Source: Tolypothrix sp. NIES-4075
GTDB taxonomy: Bacteria > Cyanobacteriota > Cyanobacteriia > Cyanobacteriales > Nostocaceae
Direction: 5' to 3'
Assembly (NCBI RefSeq): GCF_002218085.1
Contig: NZ_BDUC01000006.1
Location: 186,001-250,000, forward strand
Length of the DNA stretch: 64,000 nt
Translations under genes and position numbers: made by a program
In this document: positions 24,616 through 33,772 of the stretch, piece by piece
How positions within the stretch are numbered: position 1 is the first letter of the stretch
Layout: every line of letters starts with the position of its first letter
Notes under the pieces: generated by a model
What the model was told of the DNA's origin: nothing
What the model saw: the letters and a program-made list of their open reading frames with translations, nothing else
Databases searched by the model: none

Positions 24616-25635
24616 ATGAGTAACCCTATTTCAGATAATTACAGACATTTGCTAATGGAAATAAAACAGCGTATTCGTTCAGCTCAGTACGAAGCACTAA
24701 AAGCAGTTAATCGGGAAATGATTAACCTTTACTGGGATATTGGGCAGATAATTGTTACTCAACAACAGGGCGCTAGTTGGGGAAAATCCGTAGTAGAACA
24801 GTTAGCAAAAGACTTACAAGCAGAGTTTCCAGGAATTAGCGGATTTTCTGCTGCTAACCTCTGGCGGATGAGGCTTTTTTATGAATCTTATGTCAACAAT
24901 GAAAAACTCGCACCAATGGTGCGAGAAATTGGATGGAGTCACAATCTGGTCATTGTAGAAAAGTGCAAAGATGACCTAGAACGGGAATTTTATATCAGAA
25001 TGACTCGTAAATTTGGCTGGACAAAGAATGTTTTGATTCACCAAATTGAAAATCAAACCTATGAAAAGACTCTGTTGAATCAGACTAACTTTGATAAAAC
25101 TGTTCCAGCAGAGATTCGTAAACAATTAAAACTAGCTGTCAAAGATGAATATACTTTTGATTTCTTAGAACTAGCAGATGAACACAGTGAACGACAGCTA
25201 GAACAGGCGATTTTGGCAAGAGTTGAACCATTCTTGCAAGAAATGGGTGGGCGGTTTACTTTTGTTGGCAGTCAGTATCGCTTAGAAGTTGGCGATAAAG
25301 AATTTTTTATTGACCTGTTGCTGTATCACCGCCAATTAAAATGTCTAGTTGCGATTGAGTTAAAAACTGGAGAGTTCCTACCTGAGTATGTGGGAAAAAT
25401 GCAATTTTATCTGGCGGCTTTAGATGATTTATCTCGATTCCCAGACGAAAATCTTTCAATCGGAATTATTCTTTGCAAATCCAAGGATAAAACGATTGTT
25501 GAGTATGCACTGAGAGAATCGAATAAACCAATTGGTATAGCAACTTATAAACTGTTTTCTACGTTGCCTCAAGAATTAAAAAATCAGCTTCCGGCTCCAG
25601 AGCAAGTTGCCAAGTTGCTAGAAGGCGTGGATTAA
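24616..25635 (+). CDS. PDDEXK nuclease of the DUF1016 (YhcG) family
   Basis: A 339-residue protein with the DUF1016 N-terminal domain (YEALKAVNREMINLYWDIGQ, WGKSVVEQLAKDLQAEFPG, FSAANLWRMRLFYE) and a C-terminal PDDEXK nuclease core: VGSQYRLEVGDKEFFIDLLL followed by LVAIELKTGEF and a conserved Gln in GKMQFYLAAL. The Asp of FIDLLL and the Glu-Leu-Lys of IELKTG are the expected catalytic residues. The family is linked with restriction-modification and defence islands. Here it ends 17 bases before cas10d, in the same direction, so it is probably co-transcribed with the Cascade genes, which is unusual. Confidence 0.88.
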   Translation: MSNPISDNYRHLLMEIKQRIRSAQYEALKAVNREMINLYWDIGQIIVTQQQGASWGKSVVEQLAKDLQAEFPGISGFSAANLWRMRLFYESYVNNEKLAPMVREIGWSHNLVIVEKCKDDLEREFYIRMTRKFGWTKNVLIHQIENQTYEKTLLNQTNFDKTVPAEIRKQLKLAVKDEYTFDFLELADEHSERQLEQAILARVEPFLQEMGGRFTFVGSQYRLEVGDKEFFIDLLLYHRQLKCLVAIELKTGEFLPEYVGKMQFYLAALDDLSRFPDENLSIGIILCKSKDKTIVEYALRESNKPIGIATYKLFSTLPQELKNQLPAPEQVAKLLEGVD

Positions 25636-25652
25636 AAAAATGGAGTTTGAAA

Positions 25653-28600
25653 ATGTCTAATGATGATTGGTTATCAGGTGATTTTGGTTTTGATGGTGAT
25701 TCTTCAGACCGCACTATTGAAACTGAAGGTGAGTTACTAACACTCAAGTTATTACGAGAAGCAATTCAAGCTCAAAATCCTGATGATAAGGTAATGGCAG
25801 ACTTTGCCGAGTATGTTTTACCAAATCTGTTGCGGATAGCAATTGGTGTAACTGCGAAAGGCGGTAAGTTTTTTGATGAAATTGACCAGCAGCGAGAAGC
25901 TGAAGGAAAAACTAAAGTCAGACGAGATAACGCTGCTGATCAATCGCTGAATACTCATTTACTCAATGGATTATTCCCAGCCAATTTAATTGAGAAACGT
26001 TTAGAAAAACTTAATACCACAGTGCAGCGAGTGGTGAAAGAGCGAGAGCGTAGATTAGTAATTGCTGGATTTATTTTACATGATTTTGAAAAGTTTCCTG
26101 ATGTCCCTGAAAACTGCCGCAAGTTGCCGTTAGCAGAACATCGTAAAATTATTGATAAAAAAGTTCACCAGTTAGGACTAGATAACTTTATAAATCCAGA
26201 AAATCCTGAAGGTTATCGAGAGTATCTAGATGATTTGTTGTGTATGGCTTATAATGCTCAACGTCGCTGGGATACTAACTGGAATTTTTCTGAGTTTGGC
26301 TTGAATCCTGTTCTCAAAGACCGTACCCTTCGCAGTTTATCTGATTTGACTTGTTTAGCGGATTCTCTCGCCTCAATTGTTAAACATCCCCAGGATGCAG
26401 AGAACTCCAGGCTTCAAGAAGTTATACATAATTTGAGTGATGGACAACTGAAATTTACATATCACAGCATTGCTGAAAACCGGGGTGTATTAACTAATGT
26501 AGTTAATAATGCCTTAATGGAAGCATACACTAGCCTCAATACTGAGGATCAAACCTACTATGAAATACTGCTTTACCTACCCACAGGAGTAATTTATTTA
26601 GCTAGAAAAGATGCTCCAAAAATTAGTCGAGAAGGATTAGATGATCGCGTTATTGAGACCATAAAACAACTCTGCGCTAATCAACTTCAACTCCGAAAAG
26701 TTGGATTCAGTCGGGGAAATATTGGGATGAAATATGCTGACTACTACAATCTCTTCCTCGACATCAAAGGCTTAATGCAGTTTACCGTTGATGCAGTACC
26801 GAGTAAAGTAAAAACCAGCAAGGCAGCAGATAAAGCTACTAATTTGGCTCAATTCCAGCGTAAAGGTGTTTTAGCTAAGAATATCGAAATCGATTTTGCA
26901 GAAGATATTCGTATAGATCATTTGGCAGAATTAGGAGCTTTAATAACTGGGAAATTTTGGAAAGAGTATCTTGATAGAGTTAAAGCCCTAATTAAAAACA
27001 ACAAAGAACTCCCTTCAATTCCAACTATTAATCTTACAGAGATAGCTATTGATTTTCTTAATTTATCTGAGTATAAATCTGAAGTTATTGCACTTCAGCA
27101 ACTTAAAGATACTGGAGGCATAGCGTATGACTGGTATTATATTGCAACGCAATACCTTAAACGTAATCCAGGACAAGAAGACGTTCGTGAAATTTGTCAA
27201 AGTCTGGTTAATCGATGGATAGAAGTTATTGAACCAATCATTAATCAGTACAAGCTACCTGATGAATGGAAAGATTTAAGGGATTGGTGTGATCGCGTGA
27301 TTATGCTTCCAAATGAAACGCGACAAAAATCACCTACTGACCAAGCCGAAATCTTTTTTAAGGAGTTGGCAAACTACAACGCCGCGAAAAAACCAGGGCG
27401 AGGGAAACAATTAATCTGCTCAATTTCTCATTCTGCTTACACGGTTACTGAGCAAATGGAATCAGCAGTTTTATTTACGCCACAAGTTTATACAAACAAG
27501 CAAATGTTAAGAGGTGCTAACGCTAAACGCAATATCTCCAGTATTGCAGGTATGGAGATGATGCTGAGGCAAATCTTGATGAATCAAACTCAAGCTGTAG
27601 GTAAGCGATTTGAAGATGGTAAATATCGCTATCTCTACTTTTATCCTACCTATTACTTTACTCCAGAAACTAACAAGTTTTTGCAGAAAGCATACAATGG
27701 TATTGCTCAAACCCGCTTTGATACGAGTGTTCGCAATCATTTTATCAGTAAGGATTTACAGGCGGACTTGGGGCGCGATCGCTACCAAAGTGTAGATAGT
27801 TTCTTAATCGATGAAAATCTCCAGCGTGACAAGGATCGCACTTTTAAACTTTCCTATCCTGAAGACCAGCCTTTAACATTTTACTTCATGGCACTCCCGC
27901 CAGGAAGAGACAGCACCGATACAGAATCATGGGTAATGCCAACTTGGTTAGCGTTTGCTTTCCCAATGATTTTAGATGTTAAAACTGTGGTTTCCGAGTC
28001 ACCAATTCCACCCTTTAATGATGGGGCTGAATTTGAGGAAAGCGTTTTCCTTGATAGTGCGCCTCATGCTTTCCGTGCTTTAGTAAGGCGCGATCGCTTT
28101 CGTCTTGACTACATCCTCGAAGGCTGGAACGAAAACGGCATCCAATACCCAGCACCTTTAAATGTGCTTACCGCCGCTTACGCCATTCATTTAGATGTGA
28201 ATGCTAGGCAAGGTAAGTCTGGTTACGATGCCAACTGGGGAAGATTTACTGAACTGGCTAAAGATTTTGAAACCAGTCCGTTGTACGTCTTTTCTTATCT
28301 GAATCGCTGGGTGCGTAACCAGGGATCGGAAACAGCGCGAATCGAGAAAATTCGGCTTTATGCCTATCATTTTTATCCCTGTTTTGACCCTTATGTGAAA
28401 TATGAGACTAATATGGAGCAATTAATTGTGGGAGAAGCATCAAGTCTGAATCATCCTAAGAGATTAACAGAACTTTATCGTCGCTTTTATAAAGCAAATA
28501 AAATGTTTAATCCTAAAGCTAATGCTGTGTTAAAACCGATTGATATTGCTGCGGAAACTATACTAAAAGCTGAATTAAGTGTGTTTCATGGAGAAACATT

Positions 28601-28904
28601 AGTTATGGCTGTAGCAGCAGAAGTTTTTAAACTGATGGAGCGAGTGCATTCTTCTACTGCTGAAGGACGTTGGGTATTTAAGCGTAACCAGAGAGAAGAA
28701 GAACGGCAAGCAGTTTTAGATTTTGCACGATATTTTGTGGAGGAGGTGTTTGAGAAATCTTTTGCAGGCGATCGCGCTCGTTTGGCAGGTCGTCAACTCA
28801 ACTTAATTCGAGATACTTGCGAATTTCTTTATCGTCTTGAAGATGATAAAGAAAATGCAGGTAAAAATGAAAAATCTGCGGAAATAGATAACGAGAATGA
28901 GTAG
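25653..28904 (+). CDS. cas10d: Cas10d (Csc3), large subunit of type I-D Cascade
   Basis: A 1083-residue protein, the hallmark of type I-D. An N-terminal HD nuclease domain is indicated by LVIAGFILHDFEKFPDVPE near residue 140 and supplies the DNA-cutting activity missing from Cas3 here. The remainder is the large effector subunit with degenerate palm-like regions; no GGDD cyclase motif is visible, consistent with I-D. The C-terminal 30 residues are charged and variable. The ATG at 25653 follows GGAG with seven bases spacing, preferred to an earlier TTG at 25647. Confidence 0.92.
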   Translation: MSNDDWLSGDFGFDGDSSDRTIETEGELLTLKLLREAIQAQNPDDKVMADFAEYVLPNLLRIAIGVTAKGGKFFDEIDQQREAEGKTKVRRDNAADQSLNTHLLNGLFPANLIEKRLEKLNTTVQRVVKERERRLVIAGFILHDFEKFPDVPENCRKLPLAEHRKIIDKKVHQLGLDNFINPENPEGYREYLDDLLCMAYNAQRRWDTNWNFSEFGLNPVLKDRTLRSLSDLTCLADSLASIVKHPQDAENSRLQEVIHNLSDGQLKFTYHSIAENRGVLTNVVNNALMEAYTSLNTEDQTYYEILLYLPTGVIYLARKDAPKISREGLDDRVIETIKQLCANQLQLRKVGFSRGNIGMKYADYYNLFLDIKGLMQFTVDAVPSKVKTSKAADKATNLAQFQRKGVLAKNIEIDFAEDIRIDHLAELGALITGKFWKEYLDRVKALIKNNKELPSIPTINLTEIAIDFLNLSEYKSEVIALQQLKDTGGIAYDWYYIATQYLKRNPGQEDVREICQSLVNRWIEVIEPIINQYKLPDEWKDLRDWCDRVIMLPNETRQKSPTDQAEIFFKELANYNAAKKPGRGKQLICSISHSAYTVTEQMESAVLFTPQVYTNKQMLRGANAKRNISSIAGMEMMLRQILMNQTQAVGKRFEDGKYRYLYFYPTYYFTPETNKFLQKAYNGIAQTRFDTSVRNHFISKDLQADLGRDRYQSVDSFLIDENLQRDKDRTFKLSYPEDQPLTFYFMALPPGRDSTDTESWVMPTWLAFAFPMILDVKTVVSESPIPPFNDGAEFEESVFLDSAPHAFRALVRRDRFRLDYILEGWNENGIQYPAPLNVLTAAYAIHLDVNARQGKSGYDANWGRFTELAKDFETSPLYVFSYLNRWVRNQGSETARIEKIRLYAYHFYPCFDPYVKYETNMEQLIVGEASSLNHPKRLTELYRRFYKANKMFNPKANAVLKPIDIAAETILKAELSVFHGETLVMAVAAEVFKLMERVHSSTAEGRWVFKRNQREEERQAVLDFARYFVEEVFEKSFAGDRARLAGRQLNLIRDTCEFLYRLEDDKENAGKNEKSAEIDNENE

Positions 28905-28970
28905 GGATTTTTCCTTAGCATTTTTGTTGAAAACGTAAACAATTAGTCAATAATTATTTGGAGATAAATC

Positions 28971-29987
28971 ATGGCAATTTTAAAAACTGTTGAACCTAAA
29001 TTCTTTCAAACCGAGATTCCTTACAAACCAATGGGTAAATATGTTCATTTCTTAACTATTCGCATTACTGAATCTTATCCACTATTCCAGACAGATGCAG
29101 AACTGAATAAAGCACGGGTACGAGCAGGAGTTAAAGACAAAACTACAATTAGCCGTTTGTCAATGTTCAAGCGCAAACAGTCTACTCCAGAGCGTTTAGT
29201 TGGTCGGGAATTACTGCGTAACTATGGCTTAATGACTGCTGAAGAATGCGAATACAACGTGAATTTTGCAATGGATAATCCTGATTGCATCATTTACGGA
29301 TTTGCTATTGGTGACTCTGGCTCTGAAAAATCCAAGGTTGTAGTAGACACGGCATTTTCAATTACAGCTTTTGATGAATCACACGAAACATTCACCCTCA
29401 ACGCACCTTATGAAAATGGCACGATGGCTTCCAAGGGTGAAAATGGTTCTAAACCTGGTGAAGTTACCAGTCGAATTAACCAGCAAGACCACATTAGACC
29501 GCAAGTTTTCTTTCCTAGTATTGTCACCTTAAAAGACCCCACTGAAGCTAGCTTCCTTTACGTTTTTAATAATATTCTGCGAACTCGTCACTATGGAGCG
29601 CAAACAACCCGTACAGGTCGCGTCAGAAATGAGTTAATTGGTGTTGTATTTGCTGATGGAGAAATCACTAGTAACCTGCGTTGGACTCAAGCAATATATG
29701 ACCAAATGAAATCTAATAATACTATAAATCCTCCCGAACCGCTAGATGAGGATGATGTGATTAGTGCTGCTAAAAATGCTATTCAGGCATTAATGACTGA
29801 TGAGTTTATTGTTCACACAGATTTCATTGGTGATGCTTTTGTATCCCTAATTAATGAAGTCAAAACTTTAACAGGAAGTGAGAAAGGAATTCAGGCAATT
29901 TTGCAGAAGGCTGATGCAGAAGCTAAAGATTATGCCAAGAAGCATATTAGCAAGAAGAAAACTGCTGCTAAAGCGGGGAAAGAGTAA
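28971..29987 (+). CDS. csc2: Csc2 (Cas7d), backbone subunit of type I-D Cascade
   Basis: A 338-residue RAMP-type protein that polymerises along the crRNA. Family features include KYVHFLTIRITESYPLFQTD, the central TTISRLSMFKRKQSTPERL loop, NILRTRHYGAQTTRTGRVRN and a lysine-rich C-terminus. A GGAGAT ribosome binding site lies six bases before the ATG. Its stop codon overlaps the start of csc1 in TAATG, so the two are translationally coupled. Confidence 0.92.
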   Translation: MAILKTVEPKFFQTEIPYKPMGKYVHFLTIRITESYPLFQTDAELNKARVRAGVKDKTTISRLSMFKRKQSTPERLVGRELLRNYGLMTAEECEYNVNFAMDNPDCIIYGFAIGDSGSEKSKVVVDTAFSITAFDESHETFTLNAPYENGTMASKGENGSKPGEVTSRINQQDHIRPQVFFPSIVTLKDPTEASFLYVFNNILRTRHYGAQTTRTGRVRNELIGVVFADGEITSNLRWTQAIYDQMKSNNTINPPEPLDEDDVISAAKNAIQALMTDEFIVHTDFIGDAFVSLINEVKTLTGSEKGIQAILQKADAEAKDYAKKHISKKKTAAKAGKE

Positions 29988-30694
29988 TGGTGTTTATTTA
30001 TCGCTGTAAATTAGAACTACACGACAGCCTTTATTTCGCAACTCGTGAAATCGGCAGACTCTACGAAACAGAACCAGTAATCCACAATTACGCTCTCTGT
30101 TATGCACTGGGTTTAGTCGATAGCCAAATTTACTCTACTACCGTTGCTGAAGAACATTCTTATCGATATTTTTGCCCTGAACAAGTGCCAAAATATGAGG
30201 AGCATTTAACGCAACTCAATAAACAGGGTATTTATGTAACTCCGGCACGTTCAATCAACCATACTGCCATTCTCAATACCTGGAAGTATGCTAATAACAA
30301 CTATCATGTTGAGATGGAAAAAACTCAGAAAAATATTCCGAGTTTTGGTAGAGCAAAAGAAATTGCACCAGAAAGTCAATTTGAGTTTTTTGTTATTTCT
30401 GACAATCAACTAAAATTAGCTAAATGGATTCGTTTAGGTAAATGGATGAGTAAAGCTGAGGTGATTGTTGAAGAATTACCCAAACATAAAACTGTTGAAG
30501 GTATATTCACCTGTACCTTACCTTTAAATCCCTTGGATATAATGTTTACCAATCAAGTGATTAGCTATGACGTGGTAAATATGCCTCCAGTAAGTCTAAT
30601 TCAAAATGTCCAAATGCGAGGGCAATACTACCAATTTGATAAAATCCAAGAACTAAAAATTCCGGTTCGGATGGAATATTGTTTTAAGAATTGA
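29987..30694 (+). CDS. csc1: Csc1 (Cas5d), small backbone subunit of type I-D Cascade
   Basis: A 235-residue RAMP protein of the Cas5 group that caps the crRNA 5' end in the I-D complex. It opens with VFIYRCKLELHDSLYFATRE and has ETEPVIHNYALCYALGLVDS, typical of Csc1. It shares one base with the csc2 stop codon. Confidence 0.9.
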   Translation: MVFIYRCKLELHDSLYFATREIGRLYETEPVIHNYALCYALGLVDSQIYSTTVAEEHSYRYFCPEQVPKYEEHLTQLNKQGIYVTPARSINHTAILNTWKYANNNYHVEMEKTQKNIPSFGRAKEIAPESQFEFFVISDNQLKLAKWIRLGKWMSKAEVIVEELPKHKTVEGIFTCTLPLNPLDIMFTNQVISYDVVNMPPVSLIQNVQMRGQYYQFDKIQELKIPVRMEYCFKN

Positions 30695-30720
30695 ACAAAT
30701 CAACTTAGTACAGTACTTTT

Positions 30721-30747
30721 GTAGAGGCGTTAAATTTGCGTCTCTAC
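30721..30747. repeat. Dispersed palindrome, degenerate copy
   Basis: GTAGAGGCG and CGTCTCTAC arms around TTAAATTTG between csc1 and cas6. Better copies are at 42733-42760 (inside hpnB) and 59563-59590. Confidence 0.7.
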
Positions 30748-30767
30748 AATACAACAACTTTTGAATT

Positions 30768-31589
30768 ATGCCCCATAGCCTGGTTCTCAACCTTACCCCC
30801 AAATCTCCCATCTACCCTGATTTCCTCAGCGGTAGACATCTCCACGCCCTATTTTTAACCCTTGTTAGTTCGGTAGATAAAACATTAGGAGATTATCTGC
30901 ATTCATCTAAGGCAGACAAGCCTTTTACTCTTTCTCCCTTACAAATACAACCAAGCCACAAAAATCATCACACCTTACAATTATCTCATCAAAAACCCAT
31001 TGCCCCAGGTACTTTTTGTTGGTGGCGCATTTCTCTATTAGATGACACTCTATTTAGCAAGCTGACTCCGCTATGGCTAAATCTTAACCCTAACCAACCT
31101 TGGCATTTGGGTTCTGCTGATTTATTTATTACCAGCATTCAAGGTACACCCCAATCTACCCAACCTTGGTCAAATGCTTGCACCTACGCACAATTATACG
31201 AACAAGCATCAGAAAGCGATCGCACTATTAACTTCACTTTTGCCACCCCCACTGCATTTCGTCAAGGAGGATACGACACCGTACTACCGATTCGAGAATG
31301 TGTATTTAACAGTCTTTTAAGTCGCTGGAGTAAATACAGTGGGATTGAATTTGATAATATCCCCGTCGAATCTATTTACCCCAGTTTTTTCAACATCAAT
31401 ACCCAAGTTGTCAGCAACTACGACAGCAAATTTATTGGGTGTGTTGGCGAAATTACCTATCGTATTTTCGGTGAATTGGAACCAATATCAATCAAACAAA
31501 TCAATGCCTTAGCTGATTTTGCATTATATGCAGGTGTGGGACGCAAAACAACGATGGGTATGGGTATGGTACGTCGTTTCAAAAATTAA
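30768..31589 (+). CDS. cas6: Cas6 endoribonuclease (type I-D)
   Basis: A 273-residue repeat-specific RNase that cuts pre-crRNA within the repeat, leaving the 8-base ATTGAAAC handle. It has two RAMP folds: SLVLNLTPKSPIYPDFLSGR at the start and the glycine-rich loop GVGRKTTMGMGMVRRF at the very end, as in other Cas6 proteins. It is separated from csc1 by 73 bases that hold a dispersed palindrome. Confidence 0.9.
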   Translation: MPHSLVLNLTPKSPIYPDFLSGRHLHALFLTLVSSVDKTLGDYLHSSKADKPFTLSPLQIQPSHKNHHTLQLSHQKPIAPGTFCWWRISLLDDTLFSKLTPLWLNLNPNQPWHLGSADLFITSIQGTPQSTQPWSNACTYAQLYEQASESDRTINFTFATPTAFRQGGYDTVLPIRECVFNSLLSRWSKYSGIEFDNIPVESIYPSFFNINTQVVSNYDSKFIGCVGEITYRIFGELEPISIKQINALADFALYAGVGRKTTMGMGMVRRFKN

Positions 31590-31601
31590 AATTTCAAAAA
31601 T

Positions 31602-32195
31602 ATGCATGATTTAGAATATGTTTTCATCGCTGCTTTAAACCAATATGCCTACTGTCCACACCGCTGCTGGTTAATGTTTTGTGCAGGAGAGTTTATTGAC
31701 AACCAATACACAATTGAAGGCACAATTTTACACGATCGCGTTCATACCGTAAGCGAAGAAAACCGTGAATCAACTTGGCAAATTCGGGCAATATGGCTGA
31801 AATCAGATACATACAAACTCATTGGAAAATCAGATTTAATTGAAGCTGAAAATGGCGAATTTTACCCTGTTGAATACAAGCGCGGACGCAAGGGAGAATG
31901 GGATAATGATGAACTGCAAGTCTGTGCCCAAGCCTTATGTTTAGAAGAAATGACTGGAAAAACTATTAATAGTGGTTATATCTATTACGCGCACTCGCAC
32001 CAACGCCAATTAGTCGAGATAAATCAAGAGTTGCGACAAAGTGCGATCGCTACTATCGAAGCTGTGCAAATGCTTCTCCTTACAGGGACGATGCCTAAAG
32101 CTGTCAAAACCAAACGCTGCGATGGATGCAGCTTGTATGGACGATGTTTACCTCAAGCAACCGAAAAAGTAGGTCGCTATCAAGAAGCACTCTAA
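31602..32195 (+). CDS. cas4: Cas4 exonuclease (type I-D)
   Basis: A 197-residue RecB-like nuclease that trims prespacers and helps choose the PAM side during adaptation. The four cysteines for an iron-sulfur cluster are present (Cys in AYCPHRCW at the N-terminus, CDGCSLYGRC at the C-terminus), as are the nuclease residues in GKSDLIE, PVEYKRGR and the Gln of DELQVCAQAL. It lies 12 bases after cas6. Confidence 0.93.
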   Translation: MHDLEYVFIAALNQYAYCPHRCWLMFCAGEFIDNQYTIEGTILHDRVHTVSEENRESTWQIRAIWLKSDTYKLIGKSDLIEAENGEFYPVEYKRGRKGEWDNDELQVCAQALCLEEMTGKTINSGYIYYAHSHQRQLVEINQELRQSAIATIEAVQMLLLTGTMPKAVKTKRCDGCSLYGRCLPQATEKVGRYQEAL

Positions 32196-32246
32196 CTTTT
32201 TGATTTGAAATTTTTTAACAATCAAACAATCAAACACTTATACTTT

Positions 32247-33248
32247 ATGGGCACAGTTTACATTTCTCAGAATGATGCATTTATCGGTAAAATCGACGAA
32301 CGATTAAGCGTCAAATTCGACAAAAAAACGATTTTAGATATACCGTTAATCAAAATTGATGGTATTGTAGTTTTAGGACGTGCTACGGTTTCACCTGCTG
32401 TTGTTGATGAACTATTAGCAAGGCAAATTCCACTGACTTTCCTTACCGACACAGGTCGCTATCTGGGACGATTAGAGCCAGAAGTTACTAAAAATATCTT
32501 TGTTCGCAAAGCCCAATGGCAAGCAGCGGGTGAGTCATCCCAAGCAATTCATGTTGTACAAGCGTTTGTACGCGGTAAACTTAAAAACTACCGCAACAGT
32601 CTTATCCGCCGTCAACGCGATACAGACTTGGATTTATCTGCAAGCATTACCCGCATAGAACATGCGATCGCACCCATCGACACAACACAAAATGTAAACT
32701 CGTTACGAGGGCTGGAAGGTGCGGGGAGTGCTGCATATTTTGGCTGCTTTAACCAACTCATTCGCAATGCGGAATTTGAATTTAAAACCCGCGTCCGGCG
32801 TCCCCCGACCGATCCTGTCAATTCCCTACTCAGTTTTGGATATTCGTTGCTGCGTCACGATGTTCAAGGAGCGGTTAACATTGTCGGGTTTGACCCTTAT
32901 TTGGGCTATTTGCATTGCGATCGCTACGGTCGTCCATCGTTAGCTTTAGACCTGATGGAAGAATTTCGCCCATTAATAGTAGATGCAGTTGTCCTATTGG
33001 CAATAAACAAACGCTATTTGACACCGGCAGATTTTGTCACAGAACCATTAAGCAATGCGGTTTCCCTGACCCCTGAAGGACGCAAAACCTTTTTGCGGTT
33101 GTACACCCAGAAAAAACAATCTGAGTTTAAACATCCAGTGCTAGGTCGTAAAAGCATGTATCAAGAAGCTTTTGAACTCCAAGCCCGATTGCTGGCAAAA
33201 TACTTGATGGGCGAAAGCGAAAAATATCCACCACTGGTTTTGAAATAA
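32247..33248 (+). CDS. cas1: Cas1 integrase (type I-D)
   Basis: A 333-residue spacer integrase. The catalytic Glu is in LRGLEGAGSAAYFG, the His in YLGYLHCDRYGRPS and the acidic residue in LALDLMEEFRP. The start at 32247 (MGTVYISQNDAFIG) is chosen because the conserved Cas1 N-terminus begins there; the frame is open 14 codons further upstream from a TTG. Confidence 0.94.
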   Translation: MGTVYISQNDAFIGKIDERLSVKFDKKTILDIPLIKIDGIVVLGRATVSPAVVDELLARQIPLTFLTDTGRYLGRLEPEVTKNIFVRKAQWQAAGESSQAIHVVQAFVRGKLKNYRNSLIRRQRDTDLDLSASITRIEHAIAPIDTTQNVNSLRGLEGAGSAAYFGCFNQLIRNAEFEFKTRVRRPPTDPVNSLLSFGYSLLRHDVQGAVNIVGFDPYLGYLHCDRYGRPSLALDLMEEFRPLIVDAVVLLAINKRYLTPADFVTEPLSNAVSLTPEGRKTFLRLYTQKKQSEFKHPVLGRKSMYQEAFELQARLLAKYLMGESEKYPPLVLK

Positions 33249-33272
33249 TCAATTCAAAGAGTGCAAGTAACG

Positions 33273-33545
33273 ATGAACGTTGTTGTCTCCTACGATATTT
33301 CTGAAGATAAACGCCGTACTAAAATTCACAGCACCCTTAAGTCTTACGGGCAATGGGTACAATATAGCGTGTTTGAATGTCAGCTTACTGATACCCAATA
33401 TGCAAAACTGCGATCGCGCTTGAACAAGTTGATTAAGCCTGATACCGATAGCATTCGCTTTTACTTTCTATGCGCCTGTTGTTTTGGTAAAGTTGAACGT
33501 ATCGGTGGCGAACAACCCCGCGATGAAACGATTTTCTTTGCTTAG
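33273..33545 (+). CDS. cas2: Cas2 adaptation protein (type I-D)
   Basis: A 90-residue protein forming the dimer core of the Cas1-Cas2 integrase. It begins MNVVVSYDISEDKRRTK with the conserved first-strand Asp and has YGQWVQYSVFEC and TDSIRFYFLC. The ATG at 33273 is preferred to a GTG four codons earlier. Its stop lies at the edge of the CRISPR leader. Confidence 0.94.
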   Translation: MNVVVSYDISEDKRRTKIHSTLKSYGQWVQYSVFECQLTDTQYAKLRSRLNKLIKPDTDSIRFYFLCACCFGKVERIGGEQPRDETIFFA

Positions 33546-33772
33546 TGCGCGGATGGGTAGGTGTAGAAAAAGAGGTTTTGATGAAAATGTCTCAATCGCC
33601 TGCAAGACAAGGCTTTGCCATTGTTTTCACTCGCTACCTACCCGCGCACCTTACACAGCAAAGGTTTCAGCCTTTTTTACCTTGTGCGATCGCCCTGGAT
33701 TGTGTTATGATTTACCCATCCGCGCAACCGAACCTTGAAAACCTCATACTGGCTCATTTTTAGCCTCCTGGT
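33546..33772 (+). promoter_or_regulatory. CRISPR leader with inverted repeats
   Basis: The 227 bases between cas2 and the first repeat. TGCGCGGATGGGTA at 33546-33559 is exactly complementary to 33713-33726, and CTACCTACCCGCGCA at 33634-33648 is a second partial complement, so the leader can fold in two exclusive ways. Short frames in this stretch do not look coding. Transcription of the array rightward from here matches the repeat orientation. Confidence 0.7.

Noticed and set aside
33484..33763. Two short plus-strand frames between cas2 and the array
   Set aside because: They lie in the leader, overlap cas2, and have no ribosome binding site or recognisable domain; the inverted repeats explain the conservation better.
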